Source: UBA974 sp002292405 (lineage in GTDB: Bacteria; Bacteroidota; Bacteroidia; Flavobacteriales_D; Sanyastnellaceae). From it: a stretch of DNA of 64,000 nucleotides. How positions within the stretch are numbered: the stretch's first letter is position 1; each line of letters starts with the position of its first letter. The translations under genes and the position numbers were made by a program. The stretch spans positions 372,001-436,000 of the forward strand of contig CALTBR010000002.1 in NCBI GenBank assembly GCA_943842425.1. The letters are read 5' to 3'. A model generated the notes under the pieces. That model made no database searches. It had not been told where the DNA came from and saw only the letters and a program-made list of their open reading frames with translations. Positions 1-9,000 of this stretch are shown one piece after another.

Positions 1-719
1 GCAAGGTTAACCTAAGGTCTATGTTAGGATCCTTCCTTTTTTCTGGAGAAGATGTAGATAAAAAAGTAAGCGTGTTAAGTGGTGGGGAAAAAGCTCGGCT
101 TGCACTGTGCAAGCTATTGCTGCATCCCTACAACGTTCTTATACTTGATGAGCCTACTAACCACTTAGATTTAAAATCTAAATCAGTATTAAAAGATGCC
201 CTCGTAAATTTTGACGGATCATTGATTGTGGTATCCCATGACAGAGATTTCCTTTCAGGACTAACTGAGTTTGTTTATGAAGTAACTCCAAATGGTTTAA
301 GGCAATATATTGGAGATATTAAAATATTTTTACATGCCAAGCATGCGGAGAGTATTGGAGCCTACGAAGCTTCCAAAACCGGCGAAAGGGTTATTGGGAA
401 AGGGGGGAATAGTAGATTAGAAAAAAACGCTACAAAGTCTGATTCCAATATTAAGATTGATTATAAAAAGAAAAAAGAACTTGAAAAGTCAATTAAGAAA
501 GTAGATAAAAAGATAAATAGACTAGAAAAGTTAGTTTCCGAAGCTGAGAAAGAATTGGAAACAAAAAATAAGATGATTTCCGAAGTAGATTCTACGGACA
601 TGAAGCTTATGACTAACTTGTCATATGAGTATGAGGAAATTCAAAACAGGCATGACAGACTTCTAACTGACTGGGAGAATGCGCTAATTGAAAAAGAGGA
701 ATTAGAGGGTCAATTATAG
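1..719 (+). CDS. ABC-F family ATPase, C-terminal part (5' end outside window)
   Basis: The reading frame is open from base 3 with no stop upstream, so the gene begins before the window. The visible part carries the second nucleotide-binding domain: the signature LSGGEKARLALCK, Walker B with LDEPTNHLD, and the switch histidine in VVSHDRDF. A Lys/Glu-rich coiled coil follows (about the last 90 residues, including KKELEKSIKKVDKKINRLEK), as in the C-terminal arm of Uup/Ettin-like proteins. There are no membrane segments, so this is a soluble ABC-F protein acting on ribosomes rather than a transporter. Which ABC-F subfamily it belongs to cannot be told without the N-terminus. It ends 8 bp before the convergent RluD-type gene. 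Confidence 0.9.
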   Translation, partial: KVNLRSMLGSFLFSGEDVDKKVSVLSGGEKARLALCKLLLHPYNVLILDEPTNHLDLKSKSVLKDALVNFDGSLIVVSHDRDFLSGLTEFVYEVTPNGLRQYIGDIKIFLHAKHAESIGAYEASKTGERVIGKGGNSRLEKNATKSDSNIKIDYKKKKELEKSIKKVDKKINRLEKLVSEAEKELETKNKMISEVDSTDMKLMTNLSYEYEEIQNRHDRLLTDWENALIEKEELEGQL

Positions 720-727
720 AAATTATA

Positions 728-1771
728 TTACTTGGCTATACCTTCTAAATATATTTTCCACTTTTCTACAATCTCCTTCATATCGTTTGGTATTTCAGAC
801 TCAAATGAAACGAATTTTTTCGTTTTAGGGTGTGTAAAACCAAGTGTTTTCGCGTGCAAAGCTTGACGACTAAGTATGCTGAAACAATTTCTTAAAAATG
901 AATTGTACTTCCCTCCTGGAGATCCCTTTACAGCAACATTGCCTCCATATCTAGGATCACCAAATAATGGATGACCTATATATTGCATATGAACACGAAT
1001 TTGATGCGTACGACCAGTCTCAAGTTTACATTCAATTAAAGTAACTGGTCCTAATCGCTCTATAACTCTGTAATGAGTTACTGCATGCTTTCCTTCTTCA
1101 CCATCGGGAAAAACTGCTTGAACAGTTCTATTGCTTCTTGATCGTCCTACATGACCTTCAACTGTGCCATCTTCAGAAACATCACCCCAAACTAACGCGT
1201 GATATCGTCTCTCAACCGTTCGTTCAAAAAACTGTTCGCTTAACTCCGTAAGAGATCTCTCAGTTTTACCCAAAACCATTAACCCTGTAGTATCCTTATC
1301 TAACCTGTGGACTAATCCTGGACGAGGAGTCGGAGAACCCTCAACAGAGGGGATGTTCTGAAGATGATGTAAAATTCCATTTACAAGAGTCCCTGTGTGA
1401 TTACCGTGACCTGGATGGACAACTAAATCTGATTTCTTATTTAGAACTATGACAGTGTCATCTTCATAAATAATATTTAAATCCATTTCCTCTGCAACAA
1501 GTTCAAATTCATAAACAGGCTGTGGAAGCTCTACCGTAATCACTTGATTTGGTCGAACTTTAAAGTTCGATTTAACCGGATTTCCATCCACCCTGATATA
1601 ACCTGAATTTGCAGCCATTTGAAGCTTGTTACGAGAAATATTCGCAATTCTGGTCATTAGGAATTTATCAACTCGGAGTGGTTGTTGTCCTGGATCAGCT
1701 TCAATTCTATGGTGCTCAAAGAGCTCCTCAGGTTCATCTAAAACATCCTCTATGCTTACTTTATCACTCAT
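728..1771 (-). CDS. rluD: RluD-type 23S rRNA pseudouridine synthase (RluA family)
   Basis: Isomerises uridines to pseudouridine in large-subunit rRNA. An S4 RNA-binding domain lies at about residues 31-85 (LRVDKFLMTRIANISRNKLQ). The RluA catalytic domain follows, with HRLDKDTTG at 155-163 in which D158 is the expected catalytic aspartate. The RTHQIRVHM motif is also present. The 347 aa length fits RluD. Its start codon overlaps the stop of the upstream T9SS gene by one base (TAATG), so the two are probably translationally coupled. Family assignment is firm; the exact target uridines (RluD versus RluA/RluC) are inferred from the S4 domain and length. Confidence 0.92.
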   Translation of the reverse strand: MSDKVSIEDVLDEPEELFEHHRIEADPGQQPLRVDKFLMTRIANISRNKLQMAANSGYIRVDGNPVKSNFKVRPNQVITVELPQPVYEFELVAEEMDLNIIYEDDTVIVLNKKSDLVVHPGHGNHTGTLVNGILHHLQNIPSVEGSPTPRPGLVHRLDKDTTGLMVLGKTERSLTELSEQFFERTVERRYHALVWGDVSEDGTVEGHVGRSRSNRTVQAVFPDGEEGKHAVTHYRVIERLGPVTLIECKLETGRTHQIRVHMQYIGHPLFGDPRYGGNVAVKGSPGGKYNSFLRNCFSILSRQALHAKTLGFTHPKTKKFVSFESEIPNDMKEIVEKWKIYLEGIAK

Positions 1772-3723
1772 TAATTAGGTAAAATTACTAAGCGTTTACA
1801 TGATTTTGAAACACTTCTCGAACTACTCATATTAACAAAATACACACCTGGTGATAAATCCGATGTATCAAAAGTTACAACGCAAGCTCTATCAACATCA
1901 CCATCTAAAACAATATTTCCATTTAATGAAAATACAGACCATATAAGAGCTTCATTCGCCTTAAAGGAGACATTTGAAGATGTAGGATTGGGATAAAGGT
2001 TAGAAGAAATCTCATTAAGAGAGTATTCAATCACTCCTTCAGGTATTTCGGGTGCATCTTTTCCCGCTCGTAGAACTGGATGTATCATAACAGATCCTTG
2101 AATTTCTGAGGCAAGCCAATTCGCTGCTGCACCTAATTTGTAATGAAGATTACCTGCATTTGAATTGGTGTTTTTATCAAGTCCTATGTTAAGATGCTCT
2201 ACATTTTGTTGAATAAAACCAACATGAATAATCCCACTAACCGGTATAGGATTATCACAAGAGTAATAAGCAAACTTATCATGGCCATCAGTGAAATAAA
2301 GAGGTGAATTAAATTGATACATTGTATCTATTTGTTCACCCGGAATACCCGCATCATCTGCCCAAACTTTAATTACAAATGTTTCCAATCCTGCATTGTC
2401 ATAAAATGGAGTAAAGTGAATCTTTATACCATCTAATGTGTCAGCTATAGCAAGTGGATAGCGTACAGCTAATTGTCCACCCATAGATTCAAGTGAGTAA
2501 GCCTTTTCAGCAGAACCATCATCGTAAGCGTAGTAGTTATCGAAAACTTGTTCAAATCCAATGCTGTCATTATCAAATACTGCAGTTTGGTTGGAATAGT
2601 AACCGACCTCCTCTTCCCACAAAGACACATTAAAAGTAGCTATAGTATCGGATATAAGCGGGTCGTAAAGTACCGAAGCTGCTACTCCATTATTGTCTAG
2701 TAAATTAGCTAAGTACTCTGTTGAAAATGGCCCTATCGGAACACTAACATTTTGAATAAACTCATTATTATACAATGTGGGCGCATCCTCACCTATCTGA
2801 ATTTTAATCCCTGTATTTTCCTGATTATTTGCAGTAGCCCCAAAGTTGGTATGGGCAACGTGCAAACTGTCCCTCATTTGGAATTCTGGATTGTCCATGT
2901 AATGAGTCCAAGGCATAGCGGAGAAATTCCTCAGCAAAGTATATGGAGGATATAAGAATGCTAATTCTTCTTGTGGATTTCCTATTGATCCATTTTCAGC
3001 CACAAAAACGTAATCTATATGCCATAAATCAGCATTTCCCTCTAAAGTTCCATAATTACGAAACCTAAATTGGAATGAATTATGAAGGTAAATTCCATCA
3101 TAAATAGGGATAACAACTTGTATGAATTCGTCAGTAGTTATCGTGTCATTAGACCAAACACGTGTCCAAATATCGCCTTCAAATCCGATTGACTTAAACT
3201 CAACAACAAGACTATCCTCACCTAAATCAGGTGCATTTCCTATACCACCTCCCTCAAACCAAAACGATAAGTTAACATTATTATCAGCTGTCATACCCCC
3301 TAATAAAATCTTTCTTGAAGTAAGAGTATCAGCCCAACCATGTGGATCACTGCTATTAAACATATATGGATATCCACCATCATCTAAACCATCAAGGGTA
3401 GCAACACCAATGGTAGGAGGGTTAATTGCAAATGTAGAAGTGCGTCTCACAGGGCTTGAATCCCATCTAACTAACTCGGGCCTATGGATACCTGATTCCT
3501 CAAAAGAGCTTGGCCAAGCAAAATCATCTAAGAAAGGAAGCCCCATAGGCGCGCTACCCCCTCCCCTTGAGTTTATGTCCGTAGTAATTCTATAGTCATG
3601 ATCTATTTTAATAAACTGCAAATCTTTTTCTAATTCTTGAGATAAAATACATGTATTAGAAAGAGCGAAAATCAGGGAAATTATAAAATAATTTACGGGA
3701 AATTTGATGGTCATCATTTGCAT
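1771..3723 (-). CDS. Secreted protein with type A T9SS C-terminal sorting domain
   Basis: 650 aa with an N-terminal signal peptide (hydrophobic stretch FIISLIFALSNTCILSQ). The long extracellular region has no domain I recognise. The last 80 residues form a type A Por secretion tail: the NLYPNPTSS motif, then a beta-rich segment with LSPGVYFVNM. It should be exported by Sec and then the type IX system and held at or released from the surface. Met1, Met3 and Met4 are all possible starts; the first gives a 5-bp gap from the PASTA gene. It sits between the PASTA gene and rluD in one minus-strand run. Substrate or role is unknown. Confidence 0.85.
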   Translation of the reverse strand: MQMMTIKFPVNYFIISLIFALSNTCILSQELEKDLQFIKIDHDYRITTDINSRGGGSAPMGLPFLDDFAWPSSFEESGIHRPELVRWDSSPVRRTSTFAINPPTIGVATLDGLDDGGYPYMFNSSDPHGWADTLTSRKILLGGMTADNNVNLSFWFEGGGIGNAPDLGEDSLVVEFKSIGFEGDIWTRVWSNDTITTDEFIQVVIPIYDGIYLHNSFQFRFRNYGTLEGNADLWHIDYVFVAENGSIGNPQEELAFLYPPYTLLRNFSAMPWTHYMDNPEFQMRDSLHVAHTNFGATANNQENTGIKIQIGEDAPTLYNNEFIQNVSVPIGPFSTEYLANLLDNNGVAASVLYDPLISDTIATFNVSLWEEEVGYYSNQTAVFDNDSIGFEQVFDNYYAYDDGSAEKAYSLESMGGQLAVRYPLAIADTLDGIKIHFTPFYDNAGLETFVIKVWADDAGIPGEQIDTMYQFNSPLYFTDGHDKFAYYSCDNPIPVSGIIHVGFIQQNVEHLNIGLDKNTNSNAGNLHYKLGAAANWLASEIQGSVMIHPVLRAGKDAPEIPEGVIEYSLNEISSNLYPNPTSSNVSFKANEALIWSVFSLNGNIVLDGDVDRACVVTFDTSDLSPGVYFVNMSSSRSVSKSCKRLVILPN

Positions 3724-3728
3724 TATTT

Positions 3729-4490
3729 TCAGTTTTTTAGAATTACGTCAATAGACGTACCAGCTTTAACCCTTCCTCCAGATGAAGATGGAAACTGGCG
3801 AAAAACTCGTGCATTTGTTGTATCACTAGATGTTATAACCGAATCTGTATACTCAACATAACCTAATGAAAGAGATGACTCTGTCAATTTAGACGATGTT
3901 TCAGATAACGATAACCCTAATAAATAAGGTATTCTTACTTTTACAAGGGAAGACTTACCGATAACTAAAACAATCTTAGACCCCCTAGCTCTTCTATCAT
4001 CTGAAGATAAAGGAAATCCCTTGGATTCAACTCTTACAACTTTTCCTTCGAGTATAATGTTAGGTTCCTCACTAACTTGAACAATAAAACCTTTACGTTC
4101 TAAAATTATTTTTGCTAAAATTGCGTCTTGGCCTTCATACACAGAAATGGCTTCGGAAGGAGGAGTTATTCTGAATGTTGTTAGGTAAACAGGTCTTCCA
4201 CTTTTGACTACACTTCCTTCTTTAGGCGTTTGCTCAAGTATTGAGCCTGGTAATGCTGAAACACTATAAACAGAATCGAGATGAATTGCTTCCAGTTCCA
4301 ATTCAGATAGTATAGCAATGGCAGAGTCGAGTGACAAATTAAGGATATTGGGAACATATCGCTCCGACCATGGCCTACTATTTATTTGTAAAGAGAGCAT
4401 GCTAACACTAATAAGAACTACCCATGCTCCACCTATACTCAGGATAGTGAGTATAAAAGTTTTGCTAAATAAGAAGTTCCTTAAGTTCAT
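3729..4490 (-). CDS. Membrane-anchored PASTA-domain protein
   Basis: 253 aa: a short cytoplasmic N-terminus, one membrane segment at about residues 11-33 (FILTILSIGGAWVVLISVSM), then about three PASTA repeats. Repeat hallmarks are visible as IAILSELELEAIHLD with GSILEQTPKEGSVVKSGRPV, then KIILERKGFIVQV, then LLGLSLSETSSKL with FRQFPSSSGGRVKAGTSI. PASTA domains bind peptidoglycan or beta-lactam-like ligands in PBPs and Ser/Thr kinases. There is no catalytic domain here, so it is probably a peptidoglycan-sensing or scaffolding protein. A PASTA gene beside rluD is common in Bacteroidota; here a T9SS cargo gene lies between them. Confidence 0.85.
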   Translation of the reverse strand: MNLRNFLFSKTFILTILSIGGAWVVLISVSMLSLQINSRPWSERYVPNILNLSLDSAIAILSELELEAIHLDSVYSVSALPGSILEQTPKEGSVVKSGRPVYLTTFRITPPSEAISVYEGQDAILAKIILERKGFIVQVSEEPNIILEGKVVRVESKGFPLSSDDRRARGSKIVLVIGKSSLVKVRIPYLLGLSLSETSSKLTESSLSLGYVEYTDSVITSSDTTNARVFRQFPSSSGGRVKAGTSIDVILKN

Positions 4491-4509
4491 GCTTAGATAA
4501 TAAAAAGAC

Positions 4510-6762
4510 CTATAAATCTAAAGCTTCTTCAAAGCCATTATCATAGTATGCACGTAACTCAGAACAGAATCCAACATGTTCTTCATCTACAACAATTTTA
4601 CCTTTTGTTACATGTCCAAGAAGAACCGCTCCGACTTTATTAGCATCGCAAACGTCAAAAAAGTCATCTTGATCCTCTTCAGATAAAGTGACGATAATTC
4701 TACCTTGTGCTTCACCGAAGAGGAATCCGTCGATGCGTAGCTCATCATCAGAAACGATATCAAAACCAAGCATATTTGGCATTGACATTTCTAAAAGAGT
4801 AGTGAAAAGTCCTCCATCACTAATATCGTGAGCTGCGGTAACAAGATTTTTTGAAATGAGTTCTCTGATACATACGTGAAGAGCTTCTTCTTGTGTTAAG
4901 TTGAATTTAGGGGCAGGCGACTGCTTAACACCTACAATATTTGCTAGATACTCCGATGAATTAATACAATCAGACATTTCTCCTAAATGGAAAATAAGTT
5001 CCCCCTTTTCCTTAAAATCTAAGGACATATGCTTATCTCTATCTTCAATAACCCCAACCATTCCAATAGTAGGAGTTGGAAAAACTGATGTTGAAGTACC
5101 ATCCTCGTTTGCAGTTTGGTTATAAAAACTAACATTACCACCTGTTACCGGAGTTTTATATTTCTCACAAGCACGACTCATACCCTTTATTGCTCCCACA
5201 AACTGCCAGTAAACCTCTGTGTTATATGGATTACCAAAATTTAAACAGTTGGTAATCGCTGAAGGAGTTGCTCCAGTACAACTAATGTTTCGTGCGGCTT
5301 CCGAAACTGCAATAGCAGTGCCTACTTCTGGATCAGCTTGAACATAACGAGAGTTACAGTCAACAGTCAAAGCAAGACCCTTTTTCGAGCCTCGTACAGA
5401 CACTACACCAGCGTCAGAAGGTCTATTTGTAGTCCTGTTTAAAGTCCCTACCATACTGTCGTACTGTTCCCAAACCCATTTCTTAGAAGCTATATTAGGA
5501 AGACATATAATGTCCGTAGCAATTTCAAGTGCTTTCTTAAGTGAAGGAATTTCAACTGATTCAGGGTTGAAAGCTTGAGATTCCGCAAACCAAGATGGCT
5601 CAGAATACTCACGCTCATAAACTGGAGCTCCTCCACCTAAAACAAGTGTAGAAGCTGGAACTTGAGCTACGATCTCATTATCTACAAAGAAATTGATCGT
5701 GTCGCCTTCGGTCACCTGACCTATTGGGACTGCATGAAGATCCCACTTCTTGAAGATATCCTCTACTACTTTTTCTTTCCCTGGTGCTACGACAACTAAC
5801 ATTCGCTCTTGAGATTCTGATAGTAGAATTTCAAATGGTTGCATATCCGCTTGACGAAGAGGAACCTTATCTAAGTATATATCCATTCCCACATTTCCTG
5901 CAGCACTCATCTCAGAAGTAGAACAAGTTATACCAGCAGCACCCATATCCTGCATTCCTATTATTGCATCAGTTTTTGCAAGTTCCAGTGACGCTTCCAT
6001 AAGAAGTTTCTCTTGGAACGGATCTCCAACTTGTACTGATGGTAAATCATCTGCCGACTCTATCGTGATGTCTTTTGAAGCGAAAGAAGCCCCTTGTATC
6101 CCATCTTTACCAGTATCAGAACCCACAATGTAAACAGCATTACCTGGACCATTTGCTGTAGCAGAAATAATTTCTTTTGCGTCTAAAAGCCCCACCGACA
6201 TAGCATTAATGAGTGGGTTAACTTGATAACAAGGGTCAAAGAAGACCTCTCCTCCGACGACAGGTATTCCAAAACTATTTCCGTAATCTCCGATACCTTT
6301 AACAACGCCCTCCAGAAGCCACTTAGTACGTGGATGCTCCGGATCACCAAAACGAAGACTATTTAATTGAGCAATAGGCCTAGCTCCCATTGTGAAAATA
6401 TCACGATTAATCCCTCCAACACCAGTTGCAGCTCCTTGATATGGTTCAATAGCTGAGGGGTGATTGTGACTTTCTATCTTGAAAGCACACCCAATTCCAT
6501 CACCTAAGTCAATAATTCCTGCATTTTCCTCACCAGCCTTAACGAGCATTTGATCTCCATCTTTAGGAAGTGTTTTAAGCCACTTAATAGAGTTTTTATA
6601 TGAGCAATGCTCACTCCACATAACTGAATAGATACACATTTCCGTAAAATTTGGTACTCTTCCAAGGATTTTCTCGATGGATTTAAACTCGTCAGGAGTT
6701 AGGCCCATATCCTGAGCTTGTATCAGTGTAGAAGGGGCAGTTGAGGCGGTTATAGTAGGCAT
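4510..6762 (-). CDS. purL: Phosphoribosylformylglycinamidine synthase subunit PurL (short form)
   Basis: Converts FGAR, ATP and ammonia to FGAM in purine synthesis. At 750 aa it is the short PurL that needs separate PurQ (glutaminase) and PurS; there is no class I glutamine amidotransferase domain. Visible motifs: SEHCSYK at about 50-56 with the active-site histidine, ESHNHPSAIEPYQGAATG at about 97-114, and GVGGINRDIFTMGARP. The second AIRS-like half carries GGNVSFYNQT and HDISDGGLF. The start follows a 100-bp divergent gap shared with dtd. PurQ and PurS are not in the window. Confidence 0.96.
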   Translation of the reverse strand: MPTITASTAPSTLIQAQDMGLTPDEFKSIEKILGRVPNFTEMCIYSVMWSEHCSYKNSIKWLKTLPKDGDQMLVKAGEENAGIIDLGDGIGCAFKIESHNHPSAIEPYQGAATGVGGINRDIFTMGARPIAQLNSLRFGDPEHPRTKWLLEGVVKGIGDYGNSFGIPVVGGEVFFDPCYQVNPLINAMSVGLLDAKEIISATANGPGNAVYIVGSDTGKDGIQGASFASKDITIESADDLPSVQVGDPFQEKLLMEASLELAKTDAIIGMQDMGAAGITCSTSEMSAAGNVGMDIYLDKVPLRQADMQPFEILLSESQERMLVVVAPGKEKVVEDIFKKWDLHAVPIGQVTEGDTINFFVDNEIVAQVPASTLVLGGGAPVYEREYSEPSWFAESQAFNPESVEIPSLKKALEIATDIICLPNIASKKWVWEQYDSMVGTLNRTTNRPSDAGVVSVRGSKKGLALTVDCNSRYVQADPEVGTAIAVSEAARNISCTGATPSAITNCLNFGNPYNTEVYWQFVGAIKGMSRACEKYKTPVTGGNVSFYNQTANEDGTSTSVFPTPTIGMVGVIEDRDKHMSLDFKEKGELIFHLGEMSDCINSSEYLANIVGVKQSPAPKFNLTQEEALHVCIRELISKNLVTAAHDISDGGLFTTLLEMSMPNMLGFDIVSDDELRIDGFLFGEAQGRIIVTLSEEDQDDFFDVCDANKVGAVLLGHVTKGKIVVDEEHVGFCSELRAYYDNGFEEALDL

Positions 6763-6828
6763 AGAATGGGAGTAAAATGCGGTTCAATTGAATGTGTAAA
6801 GGTAGCAACGCATCGGTAATTTATACAC

Positions 6829-6858
6829 TTGAAATTAGACAATCATAGGGTAACTTTC
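6829..6858 (+). promoter_or_regulatory. Candidate Bacteroidota-type promoter for dtd
   Basis: TTG at 6829-6831, 19 bases, then TAACTTTC at 6851-6858. This resembles the Flavobacterium -33 TTG / -7 TAnnTTTG consensus, with one mismatch in the last base. The -7 element ends only 4 bases before the dtd ATG at 6863, so transcription would begin at or very near the start codon, giving a leaderless or nearly leaderless mRNA. Seen by pattern only. Confidence 0.4.
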
Positions 6859-6862
6859 GCAC

Positions 6863-7315
6863 ATGAAAGCAGTTATTCAAAGGGTAAGTCAGTCTAGCGT
6901 GAAAGTTCATGGGGAAACCTTAGGTCAAACGTCGCTAGGGCTATTGATTTTACTAGGCATAGAAGAGATTGACAATAGAACTGATGTCGAATGGCTCGCA
7001 AAAAAAGTGATAGGTTTACGAATCTTTTCTGACGAACATGGAAAAATGAATCTTAATATCGAAGCCGCAGGGGGTGAATTGTTAGTAATATCTCAATTTA
7101 CCTTGCACGCATCCACTAAAAAAGGCACGCGCCCATCTTTCATCAAAGCGGCTCGCCCTGAACAAGCTATCCCACTTTACGAGGCCTTCATTGAGGAGTG
7201 CGAAAAATTGATTGGAAAAAGAGTTGAGAAAGGAAAGTTCGGTGCAGACATGCAGGTAGAATTAATCAATGACGGCCCAGTGACAATAACGATAGACTCT
7301 CAAAACAAAGAATAA
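6863..7315 (+). CDS. dtd: D-aminoacyl-tRNA deacylase
   Basis: Hydrolyses D-amino acids (and glycine mischarged on tRNA-Ala) from tRNA in the cytoplasm. The 150 aa length is typical. The N-terminal MKAVIQRVSQSSVKV, the SQFTLHAST motif and the C-terminal NDGPVTI (the Gly-cisPro region that enforces chirality) are all present. It diverges from purL and ends one base from the convergent nadE stop. Confidence 0.96.
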   Translation: MKAVIQRVSQSSVKVHGETLGQTSLGLLILLGIEEIDNRTDVEWLAKKVIGLRIFSDEHGKMNLNIEAAGGELLVISQFTLHASTKKGTRPSFIKAARPEQAIPLYEAFIEECEKLIGKRVEKGKFGADMQVELINDGPVTITIDSQNKE

Positions 7316-7316
7316 A

Positions 7317-8114
7317 TTATCGTGGTATAGTACAAACAGGGATGGGGAGCATTTTATGCTGATTTGCTTTATTTAATCTCGTGTATATTTCATACACATC
7401 AAGAGCTCGACCGGAGAGAGTTGACGGGTCGCCTTGATCTTCAGAGAATTTCATGGCAATTTCGAGTTCGGGATAGGAAGCTCCTATTTGGTCTTCATCA
7501 GTGCGATCATCGCCCCAAAGACCATCTGTAGGGGCAGCTTCTAAAATACTCCTTGGCACACCTATCGCTTCACCCACTTTGTAAACTTCGCTTTTCACAA
7601 GATCGGCAATGGGGCTAATATCTACACCTCCATCACCATATTTTGTGAAGAATCCCACTCCATAATCTTCGATTTTATTTCCCGTCCCAACTACAAGAGC
7701 CCGCCTCTGTGCAGCGAGAGTATACAGTGTAGTCATCCTCAATCTAGCCCGAGTATTTGCGAAAGTGAGCCCCCCCGAAACATCTTCGATTTCGGGCAAA
7801 GCCGATTTCGTCACCTCATAAACTTCAGTCAGGGGCACAGTAATCATTTCGAAGTTGTTAAAACGACTCTCGAGTAATTTACAAAGCTCCCGAGATCGCT
7901 CCACCTCTGTCGACGCCTGGTGAATTGGCATCTCGACCACATACACGGGACGACCAGTCATAAGACAAAGCGTTGCAGTTACCGCAGAATCAATGCCGCC
8001 ACTAACACCCACCACAAATGAATCAATGTTTGCGGTGTCGGCGTAATCGTTCATCCATGAAGATATAAACCCAGCGATCTTAGCTCCATTAAATTCTGAG
8101 GATAGAGTCGACAT
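7317..8114 (-). CDS. nadE: NAD+ synthetase, ammonia-dependent type
   Basis: Amidates nicotinate adenine dinucleotide to NAD+ with ATP. It is 265 aa, only the synthetase domain, without the N-terminal nitrilase/glutaminase domain, so it should use ammonia. The PP-loop SGGIDSAVT is at about 38-46. Other family signatures are GTGNKIEDYGVGFFTKYGDG and PTDGLWGDDRTDEDQIG. It lies between dtd and an outer-membrane protein gene. nadE next to gldB/gldC is a neighbourhood I recall from other flavobacteria. Confidence 0.96.
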   Translation of the reverse strand: MSTLSSEFNGAKIAGFISSWMNDYADTANIDSFVVGVSGGIDSAVTATLCLMTGRPVYVVEMPIHQASTEVERSRELCKLLESRFNNFEMITVPLTEVYEVTKSALPEIEDVSGGLTFANTRARLRMTTLYTLAAQRRALVVGTGNKIEDYGVGFFTKYGDGGVDISPIADLVKSEVYKVGEAIGVPRSILEAAPTDGLWGDDRTDEDQIGASYPELEIAMKFSEDQGDPSTLSGRALDVYEIYTRLNKANQHKMLPIPVCTIPR

Positions 8115-8117
8115 TGT

Positions 8118-8921
8118 CTAAAACAAAATACCGACTGACAATTCGAAAAATCTGTCATGACCTTTCATATCAGCAGTCCTTAGAGTGCCATTTCCGTCTA
8201 CTTCTGGATTACCGCTGTTAAATTTAATTATAGTCACATTATTATAAATATTGCTGAACGCTGCGTTGTAATTCAGCCCAACGGTTAGAGATGTTGACCC
8301 TGTTAAACTTTTCTCTATTCCACCACCTACAATCATAGCAGCCCTAAAGAATTTTATATCTTCAGTTATATCCACTCCATCTTGAATGTCATGATTATTT
8401 GACGTAACACTAACCCAATTGTCTTCATTATCATTAAAATCCCAACTTAGATGTCTATCCTGTGACGCTAAAGCTGTCACATTCATACCTAAGCCCAAAC
8501 CAAATTTAGAGAAAATCTTCATGTAGCCTATTTCCTTCGTACGCATTTTAAATGTGAAAGGTAATTCTACATACTGCAGATTATATGTTCTATCTACATC
8601 ATCAATACCGCCAGGTGACTCGACTTGATACGTAAGATCCGATCCAGTATTAAAAATGTGCACGCCTAAGCCTAAAGCATAATTTTCAGAAAACATAAGA
8701 TCTGCAATGAATTCATATCCGAAATTTAATTTTGCGCCACCTGGTATGTGATCATAGTCAGTCGAAACCATCCAGGCTGCATTCGGCGTAACAGCCAGTC
8801 CCATTCTTAAATCTTGGGCTGATGTTGTATTTGAAAAGAGTAAGGCTGAACATGCAATAAAACCGAGTAATATTGCGGTTGATAGAGAAGAAGTTTGACT
8901 GTTGCGCATAAGTGTGCTCAT
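8118..8921 (-). CDS. Outer-membrane beta-barrel protein (porin-like, Bacteroidota type)
   Basis: The open frame reaches further upstream (9074), but the likely start is the ATG at 8921 (MSTLMRNSQ) or at 8909 (MRNSQ), which puts a signal peptide at the N-terminus (LLGFIACSALLFSNTTSAQ). The mature part has alternating beta-strand patterns (GYEFIADLMFSENYALGLGV, FSKFGLGLGMNVTAL, SLTVGLNYNAAFSN) and ends in FELSVGILF, a terminal aromatic strand typical of outer-membrane barrels. It resembles the PorT/outer-membrane beta-barrel family without a clear subfamily. The upstream extension would overlap the divergent gldB start region. Confidence 0.75.
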   Translation of the reverse strand: MSTLMRNSQTSSLSTAILLGFIACSALLFSNTTSAQDLRMGLAVTPNAAWMVSTDYDHIPGGAKLNFGYEFIADLMFSENYALGLGVHIFNTGSDLTYQVESPGGIDDVDRTYNLQYVELPFTFKMRTKEIGYMKIFSKFGLGLGMNVTALASQDRHLSWDFNDNEDNWVSVTSNNHDIQDGVDITEDIKFFRAAMIVGGGIEKSLTGSTSLTVGLNYNAAFSNIYNNVTIIKFNSGNPEVDGNGTLRTADMKGHDRFFELSVGILF

Positions 8922-9000
8922 CTTTGCAGTTGTGAAAGTAAAATTAAACGAAAATACTATGAGTTCAAGCGAAAGTCGTACCACTTTTTTGATACGTTCA

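Noticed and set aside
3122..3595. 157-aa open frame antisense to the T9SS protein gene
   Set aside because: Lies wholly within a real gene, has no recognisable domain, and its composition (Pro/Ser/Leu) is that of a shadow frame.
8902..9000. Upstream extension of gldB to 8902
   Set aside because: The ATG at 9001 gives a textbook lipoprotein signal; the extension overlaps the divergent barrel gene.
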